From Paenibacillus sonchi (GTDB taxonomy: Bacteria > Bacillota > Bacilli > Paenibacillales > Paenibacillaceae): DNA of 64,000 nt. Positions 57,001-64,000 of the stretch are shown here, one piece after another. The notes below the pieces were generated by a model. That model searched no databases. It was not told the origin of the DNA and worked only from the letters and a program-made list of their open reading frames with translations. Where the stretch lies: NCBI RefSeq assembly GCF_016772475.1, contig NZ_CP068595.1, positions 4,588,001 to 4,652,000 on the forward strand. The letters run 5' to 3'. Position 1 is the stretch's first letter; each line of letters starts with the position of its first letter. The translations under genes were made by a program, and so were the position numbers.

Positions 57001-58641
57001 ATGCAGCATTTTGAAGACAGCGTTTATGATCTGATTGTTGAAACCTCCACCAATCTGCCGGGCGATGTGCGCCGGGCAGTAGCCAAAGGACGCGCCCTGG
57101 AGGACCACGCCACCCGCTCCGGTCTCGCACTCACCACCATTGCGCAGAATATCGGCATGGCTGAGCTTCAGGTATCGCCAATCTGCCAGGATACGGGGAT
57201 GCCGACTTTTATTATTCATACGCCGGTAGGTGTGAATCAGATTGAGATGAAAAAGGATATTCATAACGCCATCATCCGTGCAACGAAAAACGGCAAGCTG
57301 CGCCCTAACTCCGTCGACTCCCTGACCGGCGAGAACAGCGGGAATAATCTGGGCGCCGGCACACCGGTGATTCATTTTGAGCAGTGGGAAGAAACAGGGG
57401 TTGATGTCCGTCTGATCTTGAAAGGCGGGGGCTGTGAAAACAAGAATATCCAGTACAGCCTCCCGGCGGAACTGGAGGGCCTTGGCAAAGCGGGCCGCGA
57501 TCTCGACGGTATCCGCAAATGCATCCTCCACTCCGTATATCAGGCTCAGGGACAGGGCTGCAGCGCAGGTTTCATCGGTGTGGGCATCGGCGGGGACCGG
57601 ACGACCGGGTATGAGCTGGCTAAGAAACAGCTGTTTCGTGAAGTGGAGGATGTCAATCCGAATGACGATCTCGCCAAGCTGGAAGAGTATATTATGGAGA
57701 ATGCCAACAAGCTGGGGATCGGCACGATGGGCTTCGGCGGAGAAGTGACACTCCTGGGCTGCAAAATCGGCGTAATGAACCGGCTTCCGGCCAGCTTTTT
57801 TGTCTCTGTGGCCTATAATTGCTGGGCATTCCGCCGCCAGGGCATCCTGGTTGATCCGTCCACCGGCCATATTCAGGAATGGCTGTATGAGAGCGGCACG
57901 GGAATCTCCGTGGGGGCTGAAGACAGCGCTGTACCTGCTGCTGTGCTTGAGGCCGTGGGCGGCGCTGCCGAAGGAGCAGACTGCGGTGTTGTATCCGAGG
58001 ATGCGGCGATCCCTGCTGCACCTGCCGTACTCTCGGCTGCTGAAGCTGCGGCGGGGGAATCCCGGGAGGTCCGGCTGACCACGCCGGTCAGCGAGGAAGA
58101 CATCCGCAGCCTGCGGGTGGGCGATGTAGTCATCCTGTCTGGAGAAATGCACACCGGCCGCGACGCGCTGCATAAGTATCTGATGGACCATGAAGCACCG
58201 GTGGATCTGAACGGAGCGGTAATCTATCATTGCGGCCCGGTCATGCTGAAGGACGAGGAAGGCTGGCATGTAAAAGCGGCAGGCCCGACTACCAGCATCC
58301 GTGAAGAGCCGTATCAGGGCGACATTATCAAGAAACTCGGCATCCGCGCTGTCATCGGCAAAGGGGGAATGGGCCCCAAGACGCTTAAGGCGCTGCAGGA
58401 GCATGGCGGTGTCTATCTCAACGCGATCGGCGGTGCCGCGCAGTATTATGCCGAGTGCATCAAGAAGGTGAACAGCGTCGACTTCATGGAGTTTGGAATC
58501 CCGGAGGCCATGTGGCATTTGCAGGTTGACGGCTTTGCGGCCATTGTAACGATGGATGCGCACGGCAACAGCCTCCATGCTGACGTGGAAAAGGATTCTG
58601 CCGCCAAACTGGCGCAGTTCCGGGAACCGGTGTTTAAATGA
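57001..58641 (+). CDS. fumarate hydratase, class I (fused alpha and beta parts)
   Basis: Hydrates fumarate to malate with a [4Fe-4S] cluster. 546 residues. The alpha part has CQDTGMPTFIIH, the GGGCENKN stretch and GQGCSAGFIGVGIGGDRTTG, which hold the three cluster Cys. The beta part has the GEMHTGRDALHKYL and AVIYHCGPVM blocks and the LGIRAVIGKGGMG stretch. They are joined by an Ala/Glu-rich linker at about residues 307-353 (57920-58060). ATG 57001 was chosen for GAGAGGAG upstream; the open frame from 56917 covers the promoter region. In the TCA scheme it supplies malate to mdh. Followed by a strong terminator. Confidence 0.93.
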   Translation: MQHFEDSVYDLIVETSTNLPGDVRRAVAKGRALEDHATRSGLALTTIAQNIGMAELQVSPICQDTGMPTFIIHTPVGVNQIEMKKDIHNAIIRATKNGKLRPNSVDSLTGENSGNNLGAGTPVIHFEQWEETGVDVRLILKGGGCENKNIQYSLPAELEGLGKAGRDLDGIRKCILHSVYQAQGQGCSAGFIGVGIGGDRTTGYELAKKQLFREVEDVNPNDDLAKLEEYIMENANKLGIGTMGFGGEVTLLGCKIGVMNRLPASFFVSVAYNCWAFRRQGILVDPSTGHIQEWLYESGTGISVGAEDSAVPAAVLEAVGGAAEGADCGVVSEDAAIPAAPAVLSAAEAAAGESREVRLTTPVSEEDIRSLRVGDVVILSGEMHTGRDALHKYLMDHEAPVDLNGAVIYHCGPVMLKDEEGWHVKAAGPTTSIREEPYQGDIIKKLGIRAVIGKGGMGPKTLKALQEHGGVYLNAIGGAAQYYAECIKKVNSVDFMEFGIPEAMWHLQVDGFAAIVTMDAHGNSLHADVEKDSAAKLAQFREPVFK

Positions 58642-58724
58642 GCACTCCGAATAAGCGGCCTAATTAGAGTGCTCGGTAAGCAATCCCAATAAGCGCCCAA
58701 AACTTGTCCATTAGTACTTTCAAG

Positions 58725-58760
58725 CCTTCTTCCATTTCTCATGGAGGGGGCTTTTTTTTC
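58725..58760 (+). terminator. terminator after fumarase
   Basis: CCTTCTTCCAT and ATGGAGGGGG pair around TTCTC, then CTTTTTTTT. Confidence 0.8.
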
Positions 58761-59124
58761 AATTATTCTAAAATGCGCTGGCAGCTGAAGCTTGTGCACC
58801 TACGCAAACGGACAGGCTTCAGCCCTCTGATTAGGCAGCTGGCAGGCCCCAGACAGAAATCAGAGGTGGCTGTGCATAAATATACATAAAAACCATAAAT
58901 TTCATATTATGTTTGGTGGTTGTAAATACCGTGAACCCAATAATCCATAGGAATTCTCCATTCCGGTGAGGGATATTTATTATGCTTGACAACGCATACA
59001 TATACATGGTAATTTTTATGAGGGAAACCGGTTTCTTTATCCAGCGGCATAGTTTTGTAAGTTATGTAAGGGTATTCACAGGCAGTAAAGTTCGACATGC
59101 GCTCTTATGAGAGGGAGATGAGGA
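58761..59124. other. AT-rich upstream region of the amylase gene
   Basis: Non-coding apart from a doubtful minus-strand frame at 58907-59098. A possible promoter for the amylase gene is TTGACA at 58986-58991 with TAATTT at 59010-59015 (18-base spacer). No clear cre site was found. Confidence 0.45.
58907..59098 (-). CDS. doubtful small ORF, hypothetical
   Basis: 63 codons, starting MSNFTACEYPYITYKTMPLD and rich in Tyr, His and Pro. The composition looks protein-like (PHKNYHVYVCVVKHNKYPSP), but no ribosome site is visible before the ATG at 59098, and it overlaps the likely amylase promoter on the other strand. I do not recognise it. It could be a gene fragment. Confidence 0.25.
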   Translation of the reverse strand: MSNFTACEYPYITYKTMPLDKETGFPHKNYHVYVCVVKHNKYPSPEWRIPMDYWVHGIYNHQT

Positions 59125-62082
59125 ATGAAACGAAAACTATGGCTTATTCCGGCTCTAATTACGTCCATTGTTCTGTCTATTACAGCTAACTTGTTTGTGC
59201 TTCCGCCTACACAGGTTGAGGCAGCCAGCATTGGGACTGTTACTGAAAATGACACGATTTATCAAATTATGGTAGATCGCTTCAATGACGGGGATACCTC
59301 CAATAATGCTACCGGTGCGGCTATCCGCTACGGTGAAAACTCGGAGGAGGATTTCCGCTATATGAAGGGCGGCGATTGGCAAGGGGTTATCGACAAGCTG
59401 CCCTATATTCATAACATGGGGTATACCGCGATTTGGATCTCTCCGGTGGCAGAACCGCAGGTGACAAGCCGCGACAACAACGGTACAGGAAAAAACACAG
59501 CGTACCACGGTTACAATGTTAAGAACCCTAATGCTGCCAATCCTTACTTTGGAACCAAAGAAAAGCTTAAGGAACTGGTGGATTCCGCGCATGCGCTCGG
59601 CATAAAAGTCATTATCGACGTTGTGCCGAATCACATCGGAGACTATATGCTGGGCAGTCAGGCTTATTATGATATTCCAGGACTGCAGCCCGCAGCTCCG
59701 TTCAATAATCCGGCATGGTATCACCATAATGGCGATATTAACTGGTCACTGGCTGACGGAAGATATGATCAGTGGGCTCAGGATTATATGGAGAATCACG
59801 ACCTTGGCGGACTGGATGATCTCGACCTTGACGTCCCTGCGGCCAAACAGGCTATATTCAATTCCATTAAAGGGTGGTTTGACTACACGGGAGCAGACGG
59901 TGCGCGTGTGGATGCCGCCAAGCTGATCAAGCCGACGGATATCGGTGAACTGCAGAATCTTCTGGGAGTTAATACTTTTGGTGAGAATTTTGACGGCAAT
60001 GCCGAATTTGTCTCCCGCTGGGTAGGTCCCAACAAGGAGTGGGGCATGCTTGATTTCCCGCTGTTCTTCTCGGTGCTGAACAGTTTCGCTTACGGACAGT
60101 CCTTTGATTCCAACATTAAGAGCACACTTGCTCAGGATTCTTATTACAACGGGAATGCGAACCATATGGTTACTTTTATCGACAATCATGACCGCAACCG
60201 TTTCTTGACGGAAGCTGGAGGCAATGTAGACAAAATGCAGAATGCATTGTCGTTTATCTTTACGGTCCGCGGAACACCGGTGGTTTTTCAGGGGACTGAA
60301 CAGAATAAAGGCAACGGCAACGGCCAGATTATGACAGGCGGAATCGCCGATACCTGGAACCGCTGGTCGATGGTGAAGCGGGATGCGGGCGGCAATGTTC
60401 TGGAGAATTACTTTAACGAGAATACCAGCACTTATAAGCATATTGCCAAACTGAATGAAATCCGCAAAAATAACCCGGCGCTGCGCACAGGCACCCAGCG
60501 TGAAATGTGGTCAGCCCAGAATCTGTACGCCTTCTCGCGCCGTATAGACAGCGGAACCAATGTGGGACAGGAAGTCATTTCGGTTTTCAGCAATGCATCC
60601 GGCGGCTCACAGACAGTTACAATTCCGCTGCGCGCAGAAAGCTCTCTGACTGCAGGAACAGTTCTGATTAATCAACTTAATACTTCCGACAAGGTAACCG
60701 TGCAGGCAGGTGGAACAACCGGCAAGCAAATTACCGTAACAGTGGGAGCGAACTCGGCCAAAATCTATTCCAAAACACAACCGGTAGTAGATACCGAGGC
60801 TCCGTCAGTTCCAAGCAATGTAACAGCCACCGTGCAGAATGCATCCAGTGTGCTCGTAAATTGGACAGCTTCTACGGATAATGTCGGGGTTACCGGTTAT
60901 GAAATTTACCGCAACGGAGTCAAAATCGGCACATCAGCAACCACATCGTATACAGATAATACTGTAGCATCACAGACCAATTACAGCTATACGGTAAAAG
61001 CTTTTGATGCCGCAGGGAACCTGTCGGCATTCAGCGCAGCGGCTCTTGTGACCACTCCAGCCGGAAATAATGTAACGATCTACTATAAGCAAGGCTACAC
61101 TACACCTTACATCCACTACCGTCCTGTTGGCGGCACCTGGACGTCAGCACCGGGAGTAGCCATGCCGGCAGCCGAAGTGTCCGGCTATAACAAGATCACG
61201 ATTAATATCGGCTCTGCCACCCAGTTGGAGGCCGCTTTTAACAATGGCAGCGGCACCTGGGACAGCAACGGCGGCAGCAACTATCTGTTCGGCACCGGCA
61301 CCTGGACCTACACGCCTACAGGAAACATCAAATCGGGGGGACCGGTGACACCGACAGCCACGCCAACACCGACGCCAACGGCCACACCAACAGCAACACC
61401 AACGCCAACAGCCACGCCAACGGCAACACCAACAGCAACACCAACGGTAACACCGACTGTTACACCTACGGCGACACCAGTTGGCAATTCAGTGACCATT
61501 TATTACAAAAACACAGCATTTACGAACTCTTATATTCATTATAAGCTGGACGGATCGACAGTGTGGACCACTTCTCCGGGAGAGCAGATGCAGGCATCAT
61601 CTTACTCTGGCTACAAGGCGGCTACGATCCAATTGGGCAGTGCCGCAGGGCTGACCGCCGCCTTTAACAATGGCAGCGGGGTCTGGGACAACAATGGCAG
61701 CAGCAATTACCACTTTGGAGCAGGCACCTGGAGCCTGGTGAACGGCAGCATTGCTGCAGGAGAACCGCAGGCGGACAGCGTGACTTTCCGGGTGAGCGTG
61801 CCGGGTACAACTCCTGCAAACGGACCGCTGTACTTAACCGGCAGCTTCAACAGCTGGAACGCAGCGGACCCGGCGTACCAATTGACCAAAGGCAGCGATG
61901 GAGTCTATTCCGTCACAGTGAGCCTGCCCGCAGGCACGGCGGTGCAATACAAGATCACACGCGGAGGCTGGGACACCGTGGAGACCAGTTCAAGCGGTGC
62001 GGATATTGCGAACCGGACGCTGACACCAGCCGGTGGAGCGCAAACCGTTAACCTGACCGTACAGCGCTGGAAGGATCAATAA
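59125..62082 (+). CDS. secreted modular alpha-amylase (GH13, FN3, two CBM25, CBM20)
   Basis: Extracellular starch-degrading enzyme, 985 residues. Signal peptide to about residue 34 (VEA/AS). GH13 barrel with catalytic Asp263 (GARVDAAK), Glu287 (FGENFD) and Asp353 (FIDNHDR), then a beta domain C to about 550. Next a fibronectin III module (about 554-645), a CBM25 starch-binding module (647-729), a Thr-Pro repeat linker (740-787), a second CBM25 (787-872) and a C-terminal CBM20 (882-985, with LTGSFNSWN). The two CBM25 modules share FNNGSG.WD.N. ATG 59125 with GAGGGAGATGAGG upstream. Single-gene unit with its own terminator. Confidence 0.95.
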   Translation: MKRKLWLIPALITSIVLSITANLFVLPPTQVEAASIGTVTENDTIYQIMVDRFNDGDTSNNATGAAIRYGENSEEDFRYMKGGDWQGVIDKLPYIHNMGYTAIWISPVAEPQVTSRDNNGTGKNTAYHGYNVKNPNAANPYFGTKEKLKELVDSAHALGIKVIIDVVPNHIGDYMLGSQAYYDIPGLQPAAPFNNPAWYHHNGDINWSLADGRYDQWAQDYMENHDLGGLDDLDLDVPAAKQAIFNSIKGWFDYTGADGARVDAAKLIKPTDIGELQNLLGVNTFGENFDGNAEFVSRWVGPNKEWGMLDFPLFFSVLNSFAYGQSFDSNIKSTLAQDSYYNGNANHMVTFIDNHDRNRFLTEAGGNVDKMQNALSFIFTVRGTPVVFQGTEQNKGNGNGQIMTGGIADTWNRWSMVKRDAGGNVLENYFNENTSTYKHIAKLNEIRKNNPALRTGTQREMWSAQNLYAFSRRIDSGTNVGQEVISVFSNASGGSQTVTIPLRAESSLTAGTVLINQLNTSDKVTVQAGGTTGKQITVTVGANSAKIYSKTQPVVDTEAPSVPSNVTATVQNASSVLVNWTASTDNVGVTGYEIYRNGVKIGTSATTSYTDNTVASQTNYSYTVKAFDAAGNLSAFSAAALVTTPAGNNVTIYYKQGYTTPYIHYRPVGGTWTSAPGVAMPAAEVSGYNKITINIGSATQLEAAFNNGSGTWDSNGGSNYLFGTGTWTYTPTGNIKSGGPVTPTATPTPTPTATPTATPTPTATPTATPTATPTVTPTVTPTATPVGNSVTIYYKNTAFTNSYIHYKLDGSTVWTTSPGEQMQASSYSGYKAATIQLGSAAGLTAAFNNGSGVWDNNGSSNYHFGAGTWSLVNGSIAAGEPQADSVTFRVSVPGTTPANGPLYLTGSFNSWNAADPAYQLTKGSDGVYSVTVSLPAGTAVQYKITRGGWDTVETSSSGADIANRTLTPAGGAQTVNLTVQRWKDQ
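61345..61485 (+). repeat. Thr-Pro coding repeat (interdomain linker)
   Basis: About 47 codons alternating Thr, Pro, Ala and Val (TPTATPTPT pattern) between the two CBM25 modules. At DNA level it is a run of ACA/ACG/ACC-CCA-GCA/GCC triplets, prone to slippage. It makes a false antisense frame at 61308-61499. Confidence 0.85.
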
Positions 62083-62128
62083 CAGCATTAGAAATGCTGC
62101 CGGTCATCGCATAAAACATCAAACAAGA

Positions 62129-62157
62129 AGCGGCTCTGAACGAGCCGCTCTTTGTTT
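62129..62157 (+). terminator. terminator after the amylase gene
   Basis: AGCGGCTC (62129-62136) pairs exactly with GAGCCGCT (62142-62149), followed by CTTTGTTTT. Confidence 0.8.
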
Positions 62158-62355
62158 TGCACATTGAAGGGTATCATGTCACTGAAGGGTTGCACGTCAA
62201 GCTGTGGCTCGTCAGATTGAGCGGATATATGCTGGACGCCAGAGCATCATGGTTCATTTTACACTGCGTTGATAATTGCTGCGGGAACTGGTATTTTGCC
62301 GGAAATGAAGGTAGGATGTTCTCAAGGACACATTCAGAGAAAGAGGATACATCCC

Positions 62356-64000
62356 ATGAGACCGTTTCGCATTCGTCTTACATTCATACTAATGGCCCTG
62401 ATCGGCATATCCATGATCGGCGCCGGGATCACCATGGCCAAGCTGTTTAAGGATTCGCATATTTCCGCGCTGGAAGAGAACATGTCCCGGGAAATAAAAC
62501 TGCTCTCCGGTACCTTTCAGTTTACAGACACGGACAGTCCGGGGGCTGTCAGCTACTATACGGAGCAGGCAGAACACATTGCCAAGCTAACCAGTTCACG
62601 GATTACTTTTATTACTAAGGACGGCAAGGTCATCGGTGACTCCGAGAAAAATCCGCTGGAGATGGACAACCATTCCACACGCGAGGAGGAAGTGCTGGCG
62701 GCAAAAGAGGGGATCGGCCGTGCGATCCGGTACAGTGACACGCTTAACCGCGAGATGCTGTATGTAGCCGGTGCCGTTGTTTCCGACCAGGGCTTTGATG
62801 GTTATATCCGTCTTTCCATGGCCCTCGATGCGATCACCGAAGGCTTGAACCGGGCCTGGATGATCATGGCGGGCGGACTGGTGCTGCTGTTCATAGCAGC
62901 TACCTTTGTAAGCTACAAGGTTGCCTCCGGCATGACCTCTCCGCTTGAACAGATTACAAGGGTAGCCCGGAGGATTACAGATCTGGATTATGATGCCAGA
63001 GTTCCAATGAACCGCAGGGACGAAATCGGGCAGCTTGCAACTGCGATTAATGCCATGGCCGACAGTCTGCAAGCCCAGCTCAAAACGATACGTGACAACG
63101 AAGACCTCCTGCAGAGCGTGCTGGATAATATGACAGGCGGCATTGTGATGATTAATGCAGAAGGTGAGATTGCGCTGTTGAACCGGGCGGCGGAGCAGCT
63201 GCTGGATGTGAAGAACAGCGAGATGGCCGGCCATTCCTTTAAGGAGCTGAAGCATCACTATGAGCTGAGCCGTTTGATTGAGGAAGGGGTCTCCCGCAAT
63301 GAGGCGGTTCATGAAGAGCGTAGTATCTATAATCCTACCGAACGGATCGTGCGGCTCGACGGTGTACCAATGATGCAGGACGGCTCCAACCGGGGCATGC
63401 TGTTTCTGCTGCAGGAGGTGACGGAAATCCGCCGTCTGGAAAAAATGCGCAGCGAGTTTGTAGCCAACGTCTCCCATGAGCTGAAGACACCGGTCGCTGC
63501 CGTCAAGGGCTTTGCGGAGACGCTGCTTGGGGGCGGGGTCAAGGATGAGAAGACCGCGCGCTCTTTTCTGCAGATTATTTATGATGAGAATGAGCGGCTG
63601 AACCGGCTGATTGGTGACATTCTGGAGTTATCCAAAATAGAATCCAAACGCGCGCAGCTTGAATGCTCACCTGTGCATCTGATAGAGTTCTTCGATTCCC
63701 TGCTGGAAACGCTCAGCAAGGTGGCTGAGAAGAAAAATATCAGCCTGAACGCAGCAGTTCCCGAAGAACTGTTCATGGAGGGGGATGAGGACAAGCTGCG
63801 CCAGATCTTCATCAATCTGATCTCCAATGCCATCAATTACACCCAGGATGGCGGAAGTGTAAATGTCATTGTGGTGAACGGCCAGAAGGCCGATGGTACG
63901 GAGACAGTCGTTTTTACCGTCAGAGATACCGGCATGGGGATTCCGCGCAAGGACCTGCCGCGCATATTTGAGAGATTCTACCGGGTGGACAAAGCCAGAT
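62356..64000 (+). CDS. phoR: PhoR-type sensor histidine kinase (cut by window end)
   Basis: Membrane sensor kinase; 548 codons visible, the end lies outside. TM1 at about residues 8-28, an extracytoplasmic sensor to about 165, TM2 at about 168-192 (MIMAGGLVLLFIAATFVSYK), HAMP, a PAS domain (LLQSVLDNMTGGIVMINAEG), HisKA with the phospho-accepting His374 in VSHELKTPVAAVKG, and HATPase with the N box INLISNAINYT and DTGMGIPRKDLPRIFERFYR. This is the PhoR architecture (phosphate limitation), and the position after the citZ-icd-mdh block agrees with Bacillus. No phoP precedes it here, so assignment to PhoR rather than another PAS-kinase rests on domain order and synteny. A weak GAGG lies before the ATG. 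Confidence 0.85.
   Translation, partial: MRPFRIRLTFILMALIGISMIGAGITMAKLFKDSHISALEENMSREIKLLSGTFQFTDTDSPGAVSYYTEQAEHIAKLTSSRITFITKDGKVIGDSEKNPLEMDNHSTREEEVLAAKEGIGRAIRYSDTLNREMLYVAGAVVSDQGFDGYIRLSMALDAITEGLNRAWMIMAGGLVLLFIAATFVSYKVASGMTSPLEQITRVARRITDLDYDARVPMNRRDEIGQLATAINAMADSLQAQLKTIRDNEDLLQSVLDNMTGGIVMINAEGEIALLNRAAEQLLDVKNSEMAGHSFKELKHHYELSRLIEEGVSRNEAVHEERSIYNPTERIVRLDGVPMMQDGSNRGMLFLLQEVTEIRRLEKMRSEFVANVSHELKTPVAAVKGFAETLLGGGVKDEKTARSFLQIIYDENERLNRLIGDILELSKIESKRAQLECSPVHLIEFFDSLLETLSKVAEKKNISLNAAVPEELFMEGDEDKLRQIFINLISNAINYTQDGGSVNVIVVNGQKADGTETVVFTVRDTGMGIPRKDLPRIFERFYRVDKAR

Noticed and set aside
56926..58578. 550-codon open frame opposite the fumarase gene
   Set aside because: Shadow of a GC-rich gene; the plus-strand protein has all class I fumarase motifs and a ribosome site.
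61308..61499. Antisense frame of repeated Val-Gly
   Set aside because: It is only the reverse reading of the Thr-Pro linker repeat in the amylase gene.
62157..62450. 97-codon plus-strand frame before phoR
   Set aside because: It starts in a terminator, overlaps the phoR start in another frame and has no family features.

Overview
The window reads as chromosome of a spore-forming, low-GC-lineage but GC-moderate Firmicute, most likely Paenibacillus. The reasons are close gene-order matches to Bacillus subtilis (yheA with yheC/yheD; ytoI-ytpI-ytrI-ytrH-dnaE; accD-accA-pyk-fxsA-ytvI-citZ-icd-mdh-phoR), sporulation genes, an AbrB gene preceded by Spo0A-type boxes, strong AGGAGG ribosome sites and many GTG/TTG starts. 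No tRNA, rRNA, CRISPR array or insertion sequence was seen.

Layout. 1-2.5 kb: end of an alpha-galactosidase, abrB, a HAD phosphatase. 3-5.4 kb: a YheC/D-type ATP-grasp gene divergent from a glycosyltransferase. 5.5-19.4 kb: a pectin/rhamnogalacturonan island. It holds a sugar ABC importer (two permeases and a lipoprotein), a membrane-sensor AraC regulator, GH43, GH28 polygalacturonase, a second AraC regulator, pectin methylesterase, a carbohydrate esterase and a YteR-type GH105 hydrolase. The four recognised sugar-active enzymes (GH43, GH28, CE8, GH105) and the esterase have no signal peptide, so the picture is import of oligosaccharides followed by cytoplasmic breakdown. 19.4-22.2 kb: an orphan large serine recombinase, a small ORF and a lipoprotein. 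22.2-29.8 kb: a spore-coat-type ATP-grasp operon in yheD-yheC-yheD-yheC order plus a GNAT gene and a truncated sixth copy, then yheA, a LURP-one-like gene and a small membrane protein. 30.6-38.4 kb: ytoI, ytpI, ytrI, ytrH, dnaE, pgpA. 38.4-51.3 kb: fatty-acid and central carbon genes (accD, accA, pyk, citZ, icd, mdh) with a G1-type peptidase, an MFS permease, a thioesterase, fxsA and ytvI between them. 51.4-58.6 kb: a membrane protein, an SDR, a TPP-riboswitch thiamine operon (tenI-thiS-thiG-thiH), an HD nucleotidase and a fused class I fumarase. 59.1-64 kb: a secreted modular alpha-amylase and the start of phoR.

Ten genes are broken by one apparent single-base indel each, nine of them a missing base (seven in G/C runs, one in an A7 run, one in short T/G runs) and one an extra A. 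Because essential genes (dnaE, accA) are among them, and adding the one base restores full-length proteins, most are probably sequence errors. I annotate them as whole genes with the break position given.

The most interesting non-coding signals are: a structured leader shared by yheA (in tandem duplicate), icd and mdh; a ~310-bp intergenic repeat with two good copies and one degenerate copy; a run of about ten small perfect hairpins at 30.12-30.45 kb; three Spo0A-type boxes before abrB; a perfect cre site before the sugar importer.
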